NCBI RefSeq assembly: GCF_001431045.1 | Contig: NZ_BCLE01000030.1 | Coordinates: forward strand, 1 to 64,000 | DNA length: 64,000 nt | Direction: 5' to 3' | Origin: Streptococcus orisasini | GTDB lineage: Bacteria > Bacillota > Bacilli > Lactobacillales > Streptococcaceae | Part shown: piece after piece, positions 9,255 through 18,305 of the stretch | Position numbering within the stretch: position 1 is the first letter of the stretch | How the letters are laid out: every line of letters starts with the position of its first letter | The notes under the pieces: model-generated | Databases searched by the model: none | What the model saw: the letters and a program-made list of their open reading frames with translations, nothing else | Told to the model about the DNA's origin: nothing | Program-made: the position numbers and the translations under genes

Positions 9255-10228
9255 GAAAACCTAAAATAACCCTTATCGGCGGCGGTACAGGACTTCCTGT
9301 TCTTTTGAACAGTCTGCGTCATGAAGATGTAGATATCACGGCTATCGTAACCGTAGCAGATGATGGCGGCAGCTCTGGAACTATTCGCCATGACATGCAG
9401 CTGACTCCTCCGGGAGACCTTAGAAATGTTCTGGTGGCGATGAGCGATATGCCCAGATTTTACGAGAAAATTTTTCAATACCGTTTCAATGCCGAAGATG
9501 GTGCACTTGCAGGGCATCCACTGGGCAATTTGATTATTGCTGGAATTTCAGAAATGCAGGGTTCGACCTATAATGCCATGCAGATTCTGTCAAAATTTTT
9601 CCATATTACCGGTAAGATATATCCTTCCAGTGAAAAGGCTCTGACCCTTCACGCCGTTTTTCAAGATGGTCAGGAAGTGGTCGGCGAGAGTCAGATTGCC
9701 AAACATAAGGGCATGATAGATCATGTTTATGTGACCAACAGCTACGATGACGCCAAACCAACTGCCAGCCGCAAGGTTGTTGATGCTATCATGGAAAGTG
9801 ACATGATTGTCTTGGGGCCAGGATCGCTGTTTACATCTATTTTGCCCAATTTAGTTATTGATGAAATTGGCCAGGCTGTCTGTGAGACTAAAGCAGAAGT
9901 AGCCTATGTCTGCAATATTATGACCCAATATGGAGAAACTGAGTATTTTACTGATGCGGATCATGTGCGGGTGCTCAACCGTCACTTGGGACAAAAGTTC
10001 ATTGATACTGTCTTGGTTAATGTTGAACAGGTGCCCAAAGAGTACATGAATTCTAATAAATTTGACGAGTATCTTGTTCAGGTAGAACATGATTTTGCAG
10101 GACTCAAAGAAGAGGTGCCTCGTGTCGTTTCATCAAATTTTCTCTGTCTGGAAAATGGCGGCGCTTTTCATAACGGCAAGAGTGTTGTTGCCGAGCTGAT
10201 GAGCTTGATTAGAATGAAAGAGTTATGA
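9251..10228 (+). CDS. yvcK: Gluconeogenesis / cell-wall precursor factor YvcK (CofD family)
   Basis: 325 aa. The N-terminus [18 protein letters not shown] is the glycine-rich nucleotide-sugar binding loop of the CofD/YvcK family; [13 protein letters not shown] near 37-49 and PPGDLRNVL are further hallmarks. The Bacillus homologue binds UDP-sugars and is needed for growth on gluconeogenic carbon sources and for normal peptidoglycan synthesis; it is not a CofD transferase. Start ATGA overlaps the rapZ stop, and its own stop overlaps the whiA start. Confidence 0.95.
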   Translation: MRKPKITLIGGGTGLPVLLNSLRHEDVDITAIVTVADDGGSSGTIRHDMQLTPPGDLRNVLVAMSDMPRFYEKIFQYRFNAEDGALAGHPLGNLIIAGISEMQGSTYNAMQILSKFFHITGKIYPSSEKALTLHAVFQDGQEVVGESQIAKHKGMIDHVYVTNSYDDAKPTASRKVVDAIMESDMIVLGPGSLFTSILPNLVIDEIGQAVCETKAEVAYVCNIMTQYGETEYFTDADHVRVLNRHLGQKFIDTVLVNVEQVPKEYMNSNKFDEYLVQVEHDFAGLKEEVPRVVSSNFLCLENGGAFHNGKSVVAELMSLIRMKEL

Positions 10229-11136
10229 GTTTTACAACATCTGTTAAAGAAGAAATTTTAAATTTAGACACGGCTGACAAAAATGAATTGTCAGCTATTA
10301 TTAAAATGTCGGGAAATTTAGGTCTGGCTAATCAGGGATTAAACCTATCCATTATTACCGAAAATGCCAAAATCGCCCGTCATATTTATGCCCTGCTGGA
10401 GCAGTTTTATCAGATAGCTCCTGAAATCAAGTACCATCAAAAGACCAATCTGAGAAAAAATCGAGTTTATACAGTTTTTCTTGAGCATCATGTGGATAAG
10501 ATTTTATCTGATTTACAGCTATCTGACTCCTTTTTTGGCATTGAGACGGGAATTCAGAAAAAAATCTTGTCTGATGATGACGCCGGCCGTTCCTATTTAC
10601 GTGGTGCCTTTCTGTCTGCCGGTTCGATCAGAGATCCAGAATCCGGCAAATACCAGTTGGAAATTTTCTCTGTTTATTTAGATCATGCTCAGGATCTTGC
10701 CCAGCTGATGCAAAAATTTATGCTGGATGCCAAGGTGATTGAGCACAAGCATGGTGCGGTTACTTACCTGCAAAAGGCAGAAGATATCATGGATTTTCTG
10801 ATTGTCATCGGCAGTATGGAGGCCATGCTGGCCTTTGAAAAAATCAAAATCATGCGGGAAACCAGAAATGATGTCAATCGCGCCAATAACGCGGAAACTG
10901 CTAATATTGCCAGAACTGTCAGCGCCAGCATGAGAACAATCAATAATATTATCAAAATCAAAGACAGTGTTGGTTTAGAAAGCCTGCCCTTGGAGCTGCA
11001 GCAGATTGCTCAGATAAGGGTTGCCAATCCGGATTTTTCTATCCAGCAGATTGCAGACAGTCTGGATACTCCTTTGACTAAAAGCGGTGTCAATCACAGG
11101 CTGAGAAAAATCAATAAGATAGCAGAAGAATTATAA
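10225..11136 (+). CDS. whiA: DNA-binding protein WhiA
   Basis: 303 aa. The N-terminal half has the degenerate LAGLIDADG homing-endonuclease-like fold ([19 protein letters not shown] near 125-143, where catalytic acids are replaced). The C-terminal helix-turn-helix spans about 255-300 ([25 protein letters not shown]). WhiA is a conserved Gram-positive regulator affecting division and chromosome segregation. It is the third gene of the rapZ-yvcK-whiA unit; the dipeptidase gene follows after 15 nt. Confidence 0.95.
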   Translation: MSFTTSVKEEILNLDTADKNELSAIIKMSGNLGLANQGLNLSIITENAKIARHIYALLEQFYQIAPEIKYHQKTNLRKNRVYTVFLEHHVDKILSDLQLSDSFFGIETGIQKKILSDDDAGRSYLRGAFLSAGSIRDPESGKYQLEIFSVYLDHAQDLAQLMQKFMLDAKVIEHKHGAVTYLQKAEDIMDFLIVIGSMEAMLAFEKIKIMRETRNDVNRANNAETANIARTVSASMRTINNIIKIKDSVGLESLPLELQQIAQIRVANPDFSIQQIADSLDTPLTKSGVNHRLRKINKIAEEL

Positions 11137-11151
11137 TAAAGGAGAATTTAT

Positions 11152-12549
11152 ATGACATGCACAACTATTTTGGTTGGTAAAAAGGCCAGTTACGACGGCT
11201 CTACCATGATTGCAAGAACCGAAGATTCACAAAGCGGTGATTTCTGCCCTAAAAAATTCGAAGCAATCACTCCTCAAAAACAGCCTCGGCATTATCAGGC
11301 CGTTTTGTCATCTTTTCATATGGATTTACCAGACAGTCCTTTATCTTATACCTCCGTTCCCAACGCTTTGGATAAGGATGGCATCTGGGGAGAAGCAGGT
11401 ATCAATAAGGCCAATGTAGCCATGAGTGCCACAGAGACCATCACTACCAACAGTCGTGTATTGGGGGCAGATCCCTTAGTTGAATCAGGCATTGGCGAAG
11501 AAGACATGCTGACCTTAGTTTTGCCCTATATTCGTTCCGCGCGGGAGGGTGTTGAGCGTCTGGGAAAACTCCTTGAAGAATATGGCACCTATGAGTCAAA
11601 TGGTATCGCTTTTTCGGATAGTGCTGACATTTGGTGGCTGGAAACCGTTGGCGGCCATCACTGGATTGCCCGACGCGTTCCAGATGATGCTTATGTTGTC
11701 AATCCTAATCAGTTAGGAATTGACCATTTCGAATTCAATAATCCCGATGACTATCTTTCTTCCAGTGATTTAAGAAATTTTATTGAAGAAAACCATCTTG
11801 ATTTAACTTATTCCAATGAGCATTTCAATCCGCGTTATGCCTTTGGCAGCCAAAAGGATAAGGACAGGCATTATAATACACCTCGTGCCTGGTCCGTACA
11901 GCGCTTTTTCAATCCCGAAATGGAGCAGGATCCTCGCAGTTTCTTTCTTCCTTGGTCGCAGAAGTCTTACCGCAAGATTACTGTGGAAGATATTAAGTAT
12001 GTTCTAAGCAATCACTATCAAGACACGGCTTTTGACCCTTACGGTCCCGAAGGAGATCAGATTAGTCGAACTGCTTTTAGAACGATTGGCATCAATCGTA
12101 CCAGTCAGACTGCCTTGCTGCAGATAAGGCCTGATAAAGCTCATTCAGCAAAAGGAATCCAGTGGCTTTCTTATGGTTCCATGCCGTTTAATACCATGGT
12201 GCCCTTCTTTACACAAGTAACAAAAACACCAGACTACTTTGCCAATACCACTGATAAGGTATCTACAGACAGTTTTTACTGGGTCAACCGTTTGATTGCT
12301 GGGCTTGCCGATCCTCATTACCATCAGCATGAGAGTGACTTAGATGCTTATGTTGAAAAAACAATGGCAAAAGGGCATACCATGCTTCATCGTGTTGATA
12401 AGGCCTTGGCAGCAGGAGAAACCGTTGATTTTGAAGCGGAGAATCAAGCCATGAGTGATTTTATCGAGCAGGAAACACAAATACTCCTTCAAAAAATTCT
12501 CTTTGATGCCAGCAATCTGATGACCAACCATTATGGTGTCAGTGACTAA
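11152..12549 (+). CDS. pepD: Dipeptidase, peptidase family C69 (PepD-like)
   Basis: 465 aa N-terminal-nucleophile hydrolase. It begins [19 protein letters not shown], and Cys3 is the expected catalytic residue, as in lactobacillal PepDA. RTEDSQ and the C69 blocks [18 protein letters not shown] and [21 protein letters not shown] follow. It cleaves a broad range of dipeptides in the cytoplasm, feeding amino acids from imported peptides. It has a strong AAAGGAG site and lies 15 nt after whiA, so it may be read from the same transcript. A long hairpin follows it. Confidence 0.92.
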   Translation: MTCTTILVGKKASYDGSTMIARTEDSQSGDFCPKKFEAITPQKQPRHYQAVLSSFHMDLPDSPLSYTSVPNALDKDGIWGEAGINKANVAMSATETITTNSRVLGADPLVESGIGEEDMLTLVLPYIRSAREGVERLGKLLEEYGTYESNGIAFSDSADIWWLETVGGHHWIARRVPDDAYVVNPNQLGIDHFEFNNPDDYLSSSDLRNFIEENHLDLTYSNEHFNPRYAFGSQKDKDRHYNTPRAWSVQRFFNPEMEQDPRSFFLPWSQKSYRKITVEDIKYVLSNHYQDTAFDPYGPEGDQISRTAFRTIGINRTSQTALLQIRPDKAHSAKGIQWLSYGSMPFNTMVPFFTQVTKTPDYFANTTDKVSTDSFYWVNRLIAGLADPHYHQHESDLDAYVEKTMAKGHTMLHRVDKALAAGETVDFEAENQAMSDFIEQETQILLQKILFDASNLMTNHYGVSD

Positions 12550-12584
12550 TCTGGTCTTCTTGCTTTCCCAAAATTTATATCAAA

Positions 12585-12678
12585 CTAAAAATACAGAAGC
12601 TGAATGCTGCGCTGACTTTCCAAGCTGTTTTTTCTGTCTAGCTATTGAGCGGTGCAAGCTGCAGCTTCTTTTTTAGTT
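12585..12678 (+). terminator. Long hairpin, probable terminator of pepD
   Basis: CTAAAAA...GAAGCTG (12585-12602) pairs with CAGCTTC...TTTTTAG (12662-12678); the right arm carries a T-run. Inner sequence is imperfectly paired. Confidence 0.55.
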
Positions 12679-12689
12679 AGAAAAATTGA

Positions 12690-12791
12690 TACTCTGCAAA
12701 AATCAAAACGATAGGTTCTTGCCTTCACTTTGCCCTACCTTTGTACAGCCTGCAGCTTATCTCCTAGTCTATTTTGATTTTTATTGAGTAT
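12690..12791. repeat. RUP-like miniature inverted-repeat element, copy 1
   Basis: 102 bp beginning ATACTCTGCAAAAATC and ending GATTTTTATTGAGTAT, with imperfect terminal inverted repeats of about 16 bp. It matches the element at 59342-59421 over its whole length except a block of about 22 bp (around 12740-12761) missing there. The ends resemble the pneumococcal RUP element, a non-autonomous repeat thought to be moved by an IS630-type transposase at TA sites; that link is from general knowledge. Confidence 0.7.
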
Positions 12792-12832
12792 TTAGTGTAA
12801 AAAGCTTGCAAAAATTTTTAAATGTGATATAC

Positions 12833-12859
12833 TTAACCAGTAAACAATTAACTGGTTAA
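12833..12859. promoter_or_regulatory. Two AdcR (zinc repressor) boxes upstream of adcA
   Basis: TTAACTGGTTAA (12848-12859) is an exact match to the TTAACYRGTTAA AdcR box. TTAACCAGTAAA (12833-12844) is a second, one-mismatch copy 15 bp upstream. Together they sit just before the adcA ribosome site, consistent with zinc-dependent repression. Confidence 0.88.
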
Positions 12860-12874
12860 TAAAAGGAGTTTTAA

Positions 12875-14398
12875 ATGAAGAAAAAACCTGTTATCATCAT
12901 ATCGCTGCTCGTTGCAGTATTAGTGGTGTCAATCGCATTTTTAATGGGTCAGGAAAAGACTAAAAAAACCGATGGCAAGATAGATGTCGTTACGACCTTT
13001 TATCCTATGTATGAATTTACAAAAAGCATTGTCGGTCATGAAGGACAGGTTTCCCTCTTGATTAAGGCAGGAACAGAAGTTCACGATTTTGAGCCTTCGA
13101 CTAGAGATATCAGTAAAATTCAAGAAGCCAATGCTTTTGTCTATGATTCTGACAGCATGGAAATGTGGGTCAAATCAGTTAAAAAATCTATTGATACTAA
13201 AAAAGTACCCTTCATTGAGGCTACTGAAAATATGATTTTAGCACCAGGAACTGAAGAGGAAGGCCATGAGCATGGTCATGAAGGCCATCATCACGCTTAT
13301 GATCCCCATGTATGGCTGTCACCTAAACGAGCAGTCAATCTGGTAGAAAATATTCGTGACGGACTCTCACGCAGCTTTCCTAAGAAAGCCAAGGTCTTTA
13401 AGAAAAATGCTGCTGCCTACATTAAGAAATTACAAGTCTTGGATAAAGAATACAGCGATGCCTTGAGCAAAGCACAGCAAAAATCTTTTGTCACACAGCA
13501 TGCAGCTTTTGGTTATTTAGCTCTTGATTATGGTTTGACACAAGTCCCTATTACTGGTCTGACAGCAGAGGCTGAGCCATCAGCTAAACGTTTAGCTGAT
13601 CTTTCCAAATATGTTCAAGAATATGGCATTAACTATATTTATTTTGAAGAAAATGCTTCTTCGGCAGTTTCCAAGACATTAGCCGATGAGGCTGGGGTTA
13701 AAACCGCTGTACTGAGTCCTCTTGAAAGTTTGACACAAAAACAGATGGATGCTGGTGAAAATTATTTTTCTGTCATGCGCAGTAATTTAAAGGCACTTCA
13801 AAAGACTACAGAGGTTACTGGTAAAGAAATCAAACCTGAAACTGACAGTGACAAGACTGTTGAACATGGTTATTTCAAAGATGAAGATGTTACAAACCGC
13901 AAACTTTCTGATTGGACAGGCCATTGGCAGTCTGTTTATCCTTATTTGAAAGATGGAACACTGGACAGTGTTTGGGATTATAAGGCTAAGTCTAAAAAAG
14001 ATATGACTGCGCAAGAGTACAAAGATTACTATACTAAAGGTTATAAGACAGATGTTGAAAAGATTATCATTGATGGTAAAAATAATACGATGACCTTTGT
14101 GCAAAATGGTAAGAAACACAAGTACACTTATAAGTATGTCGGCTATAAGATTCTCACTTATAAAAAAGGAAATCGCGGCGTGCGTTACCTCTTTGAAACC
14201 AAGGATAAAAATGCTGGTGAATTTAAACATGTTCAGTTTAGTGACCACGGTATCAAGTCCCAAAAAGCAGAGCACTTCCATCTATTCTGGGGAGACGAAA
14301 GTCAGGAAAAAATCTTGGAAGAATTGGAAAATTGGCCAACCTATTATCCAGCTAAGCTAACAGGTCAAGAAGTTGCTCAAGAAATTGTTGCTCATTAA
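12875..14398 (+). CDS. adcA: Zinc-binding protein AdcA with ZinT domain
   Basis: 507 aa. Substrate-binding protein of the AdcABC zinc importer. The N-terminal hydrophobic segment (about 5-24) has no lipobox cysteine, so the protein is either held by this segment or released. The cluster A-I zinc-binding domain follows with VHDFEPS, a His-rich loop of about 125-138 (EEGHEHGHEGHHH), DPHVWLSP and THAAFGY / FEENASS blocks. From about 335 to the end is a ZinT-like domain (LSDWTGHWQSVYPYLKDG; EHFHLFWG), a fusion typical of streptococcal AdcA. Two AdcR boxes control it. It is transcribed alone; the permease genes are elsewhere. Confidence 0.95.
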   Translation: MKKKPVIIISLLVAVLVVSIAFLMGQEKTKKTDGKIDVVTTFYPMYEFTKSIVGHEGQVSLLIKAGTEVHDFEPSTRDISKIQEANAFVYDSDSMEMWVKSVKKSIDTKKVPFIEATENMILAPGTEEEGHEHGHEGHHHAYDPHVWLSPKRAVNLVENIRDGLSRSFPKKAKVFKKNAAAYIKKLQVLDKEYSDALSKAQQKSFVTQHAAFGYLALDYGLTQVPITGLTAEAEPSAKRLADLSKYVQEYGINYIYFEENASSAVSKTLADEAGVKTAVLSPLESLTQKQMDAGENYFSVMRSNLKALQKTTEVTGKEIKPETDSDKTVEHGYFKDEDVTNRKLSDWTGHWQSVYPYLKDGTLDSVWDYKAKSKKDMTAQEYKDYYTKGYKTDVEKIIIDGKNNTMTFVQNGKKHKYTYKYVGYKILTYKKGNRGVRYLFETKDKNAGEFKHVQFSDHGIKSQKAEHFHLFWGDESQEKILEELENWPTYYPAKLTGQEVAQEIVAH

Positions 14399-14407
14399 TT
14401 AATCTTT

Positions 14408-14455
14408 AAAAGAGCTTGGAACAAAACAGCAATTATGGTTGTTCCAAGCTCTTTT
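14408..14455 (+). terminator. Terminator after adcA
   Basis: AAAAGAGCTTGGAACA (14408-14423) pairs perfectly with TGTTCCAAGCTCTTTT (14440-14455); 16-bp stem with a loop containing CAGCAATTATGG, related to the loops at 1941 and 21466. Confidence 0.88.
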
Positions 14456-14552
14456 TATAATGGGGTTTGTTAAGTATAAAGTTGCGTATTTTCAGAATAT
14501 TTTATAAACTAAACTTCTAAACAAAAATTTTTTTCCGAAAGGATGGATATAG

Positions 14553-15308
14553 ATGACAAAAAAAGAAGTTGGACATAACTTTCTTGCCAGATTAGGTAAG
14601 AAACGCTTACGGCCCGGGGGCATTACAGCTACCAATTGGTTAATAGAACAAGGACAATTCAATAAAGACAGCAAAGTTCTAGAAGTTGCTTGCAATATGT
14701 GTACAACTTCAATAGAACTTGCTCAAACCTATGGCTGTTCAATCGAAGGTGTAGATATGGATCCCAAAGCTTTGGAAAAAGCGCGTGCTAATATCCATAG
14801 AGCAGATTTAGACGACCTAGTTCATGTGCAGCAGGCCAATGCCATGAAGCTTCCTTTTCCTGATGATTCCTTTGATATTATTATTAATGAAGCTATGCTT
14901 ACCATGCTACGCGGTGATGCCAAAGTTAAGGCCATTAAGGAATACTTGCGTGTTTTAAAACCTAATGGACGTCTCTTAACACACGATGTCTCTTTTATTA
15001 AAGAAAAGATGGAAGCCCAGTTAGCAAATTTGCGGCAAACCATCAATGCTAATGTTGAACCCCTACATGTTGATAAATGGCAAAAGTTATTTGAAGAGCA
15101 GGGGTTTTCATCTGTCAAACTGAGTTATGGCAAAATGACACTGATGTCTATTTCAGGAATGATTAAAGATGAAGGATTTTGGGGAACTCTGAAGATCACT
15201 TACAGAGGGTTGAAAAAAGAGAACCGTCAGCAATTTCTGAAAATGTATCGTTTCTTCAATAAGGCAGGAAAAGATCTGACCTATATTGCAGTTTGCAGCA
15301 CAAAATAA
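14553..15308 (+). CDS. SAM-dependent methyltransferase (class I, UbiE-like fold)
   Basis: 251 aa. Rossmann-type methyltransferase with motif I region VLEVACNMCTTSIELA near 42-57, the acidic end of strand 2 at GVDMDP near 68, and FPFPDDSFDIIINEAM-like motifs III/IV near 100-115. Motif I has ACNMC where most relatives have a GxGxG loop, so SAM binding may differ, though the rest of the fold is intact. The C-terminal 50 residues are basic and amphipathic. The substrate is unknown. Two cupin genes follow after 55 nt with no terminator between, suggesting one operon. AAAGGA precedes the ATG. Confidence 0.75.
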   Translation: MTKKEVGHNFLARLGKKRLRPGGITATNWLIEQGQFNKDSKVLEVACNMCTTSIELAQTYGCSIEGVDMDPKALEKARANIHRADLDDLVHVQQANAMKLPFPDDSFDIIINEAMLTMLRGDAKVKAIKEYLRVLKPNGRLLTHDVSFIKEKMEAQLANLRQTINANVEPLHVDKWQKLFEEQGFSSVKLSYGKMTLMSISGMIKDEGFWGTLKITYRGLKKENRQQFLKMYRFFNKAGKDLTYIAVCSTK

Positions 15309-15362
15309 TATACTAAAGGTGTGTTAAAACTTATTGAACAAAGTTAAAAGAAAGGAGTTTTT

Positions 15363-15710
15363 ATGGTTTATATTGATAAAATTCAGCATAGTCAGGTCTT
15401 AGATTTAAAAACAGAAGTTCCTATCGAGGAGGAACAAATGCTTAGTAAAACTTTAGTTCAGCGAAAAGATTTGGGCATGACTGTTTTTTCCTTAGATAAA
15501 GATCAAGAAATCGGCCGTCATTCATCACCTGGTGATGCCATGGTTAATATTTTAAGCGGTCTAGCAGAAATTACCATTGATGACGATGTCTTTGAAGTAG
15601 CTGCTGGTCAGACTATTGTTATGCCAGCAAATATTCCTCACAGTCTGTACGCAAAAGAAGCCTTTCAAATGCTTTTAGTCGTAGTAAAACCAGAGGTGGA
15701 TCATGATTGA
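15363..15710 (+). CDS. Cupin domain protein
   Basis: 115 aa single-domain cupin. The two conserved cupin stretches are visible as IGRHSSPGDAMVNILSG (about 51-67) and PANIPHSLYA (about 90-99). The first His and the late His of the metal site are present, but the usual second His and Glu of motif 1 are not, so metal binding is uncertain. It overlaps the next cupin gene by 8 nt (ATGATTGA). The role is unknown; small cupins of this sort often bind or sense a small ligand. Confidence 0.75.
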   Translation: MVYIDKIQHSQVLDLKTEVPIEEEQMLSKTLVQRKDLGMTVFSLDKDQEIGRHSSPGDAMVNILSGLAEITIDDDVFEVAAGQTIVMPANIPHSLYAKEAFQMLLVVVKPEVDHD

Positions 15711-16008
15711 CAATCTTTTAGATTTAATAAAATATCATGATGGTCAAATTGCCAGCCGCTCTTTAACTAAGAAGCTGAAGGTGGCTCATCCCATTACTCT
15801 CTATGCTATGTCTGCTGGTGAGTCCATCAGCAATGAAAGCAGTAAATTAAGCAAACTAATTCAGGTTTTAGAAGGCAGTCTGCAGGTAGAAATAGCAGGA
15901 GAAAAGCACGTCATTAAACATCAAGGTTTGATTAGCATTGCTGCCAATCAGCTGCATAATCTCTATGCACTGGAAGATACTAAACTGCTGCAGATAGAAG
16001 TAGAGTGA
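15703..16008 (+). CDS. Second small cupin domain protein
   Basis: 101 aa. Distantly similar to its upstream neighbour (VLEGSLQVEIAGEKHVIKHQGLISIAANQLHNLYA aligns with the cupin core). It has a truncated motif 1 without the HxH pair, so it is probably not a metal enzyme. Start ATG lies inside the end of the previous gene, so translation is coupled. The two may form a heterodimer that mimics a two-domain cupin; that is inference. Confidence 0.7.
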   Translation: MIDNLLDLIKYHDGQIASRSLTKKLKVAHPITLYAMSAGESISNESSKLSKLIQVLEGSLQVEIAGEKHVIKHQGLISIAANQLHNLYALEDTKLLQIEVE

Positions 16009-16018
16009 CAGAGATTTG

Positions 16019-16059
16019 AATAAGAAAAAACCTCGCTTTTGGCAAGGTTTTTTCTTATT
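16019..16059. terminator. Bidirectional terminator between cupin gene and rpmE2
   Basis: AATAAGAAAAAACCT (16019-16033) and AGGTTTTTTCTTATT (16045-16059), a perfect 15-bp stem. It abuts the rpmE2 stop codon and serves both convergent units. Confidence 0.88.
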
Positions 16060-16300
16060 ATTTGAAACCGTATTTTTTGTTGAAACGATCGACACGTCCG
16101 TCTGCTTGAGTGAATTTTTGACGTCCTGTGTAGAATGGGTGTGAATCTGATGAAATTTCAACACGGATAAGCGGATAAGTTTCACCTTCAAATTCAACTG
16201 TTTCGTTTGAAGTCTTAGTTGAACCGCTGAGGAATTGGTAACCTGTTGAAGTATCCATAAAGACAACTGGACGGTATTCTGGATGAATATCTTTTCTCAT
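16058..16300 (-). CDS. rpmE2: 50S ribosomal protein L31 type B
   Basis: 80 aa. Begins [16 protein letters not shown] and contains [13 protein letters not shown]...[11 protein letters not shown], the L31 signatures. There is no cysteine at all, which defines the zinc-independent type B form. The start is the ATG at 16300 with AAGGAAA upstream; the longer open frame has no ribosome site. Unlike rpsN2 in this window I see no AdcR box in front of it, so in this organism it may be the constitutive L31. Confidence 0.95.
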   Translation of the reverse strand: MRKDIHPEYRPVVFMDTSTGYQFLSGSTKTSNETVEFEGETYPLIRVEISSDSHPFYTGRQKFTQADGRVDRFNKKYGFK

Positions 16301-16393
16301 TTTAAAAAATTTCCTTTCTGCCATAACTCTTTTCGAGCCATAGTTAATAACCATTTTATTTTAACAAAAAAGCTAAACTTTGACAAGCTTTTT

Positions 16394-17329
16394 CTACGAT
16401 TTTAGCACATTTTTGAGTTCTTGGTAAATGTCTTCGTTTTCAGCCAAACTGTAAGAATTCGCACCGCTTGCTAAGGGATGGCCGCCGCCGGCATGTCTTT
16501 TGGCGACTTCATTGATGATGGCGGATTTGCTGCGAAGTCTGACGCGGTAATGACCATCCGCTTGTTCTACAAAAATGGCCCAAACCTGAACAGTATCGAT
16601 TTTTCCTGGGCTGGAAACAATAGCAGATGTTTCAGCATCGCTTAAATCAAATTTTTTCAAGATGTCTTGACTTAAAACAACACGTGCCGCTCCGTTTTCA
16701 TCAATTTCGAGGTTTTCAAAAACATAAGATTGTAATTTGGCAATTTTATAAGGGAAGGAATCCATCTGCCGTGCTAGAGCAGAAAAGTCAAAATCGTATT
16801 TTAGCAGTTCGCTGGCAATACGAAAGGTTTTTGATGTCGTTGCTGAGTAGAGAAAGCGTCCTGTGTCACCGATAATACCGGCGTAGAGCAGGCGAGCTGC
16901 CTGAGCAGACAGCTGTAGCTGATTGTGCAGGGCAAAATCAGTGATAATCTCACTGGCACTGGAAGCTGTTGTGTCAACGTAGGACAAATCACCGTAAAAG
17001 TCTTCATCTGGATGGTGGTCAATTTTTATTAAAAAGTCACCTGTTAAATAGCGTTGATCATCAATACGCGGACGATTAGCTGTATCCGTCACAATGACCA
17101 GCGCCCCCTGATAATCTTCATCAGCGACCACATCCATTTGAGCCAGCCAATCTAGGGTTGGTTCATCATAGCCAGTCACTTTAACGGTTTTTTGAGGAAA
17201 ATTAGTTTTAATAATTTCTTTTAAACCGACCTGACTGCCTAGTGCATCCGGATCTGGCTTCATATGGCGGTGAATGATAATAGTATCGTAAGCTTTGATT
17301 TTAGCTAGGATGTTTTTGTAAGCAGTCAT
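16394..17329 (-). CDS. DHH family phosphoesterase (NrnA / Pde2-like)
   Basis: 311 aa. DHH domain with HRHMKPDPDALGSQ near 20-33, VTDTANRPRI near 80-89 and the IDHHPD motif near 103. The C-terminal DHHA1 domain carries GGGHPLASGA near 286-295. Members degrade nano-oligonucleotides, and the streptococcal Pde2 group cleaves pApA, the linear product of c-di-AMP, to AMP. The c-di-AMP link is inferred from the family, because this is the stand-alone cytosolic form lacking the GdpP membrane and PAS parts. Confidence 0.88.
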   Translation of the reverse strand: MTAYKNILAKIKAYDTIIIHRHMKPDPDALGSQVGLKEIIKTNFPQKTVKVTGYDEPTLDWLAQMDVVADEDYQGALVIVTDTANRPRIDDQRYLTGDFLIKIDHHPDEDFYGDLSYVDTTASSASEIITDFALHNQLQLSAQAARLLYAGIIGDTGRFLYSATTSKTFRIASELLKYDFDFSALARQMDSFPYKIAKLQSYVFENLEIDENGAARVVLSQDILKKFDLSDAETSAIVSSPGKIDTVQVWAIFVEQADGHYRVRLRSKSAIINEVAKRHAGGGHPLASGANSYSLAENEDIYQELKNVLKS

Positions 17330-17373
17330 AAATTCCTCAATTCATCTTTTTTTAAAATTATATCATAGAAAAA

Positions 17374-17395
17374 GCCAATCATAGAAAGGATTGAC
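17374..17395 (-). terminator. Terminator after the glutathione transferase gene
   Basis: On the minus strand GTCAATC, 8-nt loop, GATTGGC, then CTTTTTCT. Confidence 0.6.
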
Positions 17396-17403
17396 TCTTA
17401 TTT

Positions 17404-18195
17404 TTATTTGATAGCTTTATAATTAACTTCCAAAGCTCGTTTAACAGCTGGACGCTGAGCAATTCTTTCGGTCCAGTCCAATAAGTGCTGGTAGGTATCT
17501 AAAGCGAGAAATTCATAGGCACCTTCATAGAGAGCATCTTGTGCCAAACGTCCATACCAAGACCAGATAGCGATATCAGCAATAGTATATTCATCACCAG
17601 CAATATAGGGTTTATTGGCTAATTCTTTATCCAGTAAATCCAATTGGCGCTTGGTTTCCATGGTAAAGCGATTGATAGGGTATTCTAATTTTTCAGGAGC
17701 GTAATTGAAGAAGTGTCCAAAACCGCCACCGACAAAGGGAGCTGCTCCCATCTGCCAAAAGAGCCAGTTAAGAACTTCTGTTCTTTGAGCCCAATTCTTC
17801 GGAATCAGCTGCTCAAATTTATCAGCCAGATAAAGTAAGATAGAGCCCGATTCAAAAACACGGACAGCTTTTTCTTCAGACTTGTCCAAGAGAGCAGGAA
17901 TCTTTGAATTGGGGTTAATAGCGACAAAATCAGAACCAAATTGGTCGCCGTCCATAATGGAAATTTTAAAAAGATCATAATCAGCTTCTTTGACACCAAG
18001 CTCGCGCAGCTCTTCCAGCATTACGGCCACTTTTAAACCATTTGGCGTTCCTAATGAGTAAACCTGCAAGGGCTTATCTCCCTGAGGAAGCTTTTGTTCA
18101 AAACGGCTTCCAGCAGTCGGACGGTTGATGCCAGAAAATTTTCCTTGGTTGCTGTTCTCAGCTGACCAGACCTTTGGCGGGATATAATGAGACAT
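17404..18195 (-). CDS. Glutathione S-transferase, YghU-like
   Basis: 263 aa. N-terminal thioredoxin-like domain (PLQVYSLGTPNGLKVAVMLEEL near 46-67, with the TPNG loop replacing the catalytic Ser/Tyr/Cys) and a helical C-terminal domain (IADIAIWSWYG near 205-215). It resembles E. coli YghU/YfcG, disulfide-bond reductases using glutathione. Streptococci import or make glutathione, so an oxidative-stress role is plausible. ATG 18195 has AAGGAG at 5 nt; an in-frame ATG at 18210 lies before that site and is less likely. Confidence 0.88.
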   Translation of the reverse strand: MSHYIPPKVWSAENSNQGKFSGINRPTAGSRFEQKLPQGDKPLQVYSLGTPNGLKVAVMLEELRELGVKEADYDLFKISIMDGDQFGSDFVAINPNSKIPALLDKSEEKAVRVFESGSILLYLADKFEQLIPKNWAQRTEVLNWLFWQMGAAPFVGGGFGHFFNYAPEKLEYPINRFTMETKRQLDLLDKELANKPYIAGDEYTIADIAIWSWYGRLAQDALYEGAYEFLALDTYQHLLDWTERIAQRPAVKRALEVNYKAIK

Positions 18196-18305
18196 CGTTT
18201 CTCCTTTCATGTTTTCGATTTATTTCCAAAATATATCACATAAAAATGAGAAAATCAACTAAAATATGTTATTATAGATAGCAATACAGAAATAGGAGTT
18301 ACACA

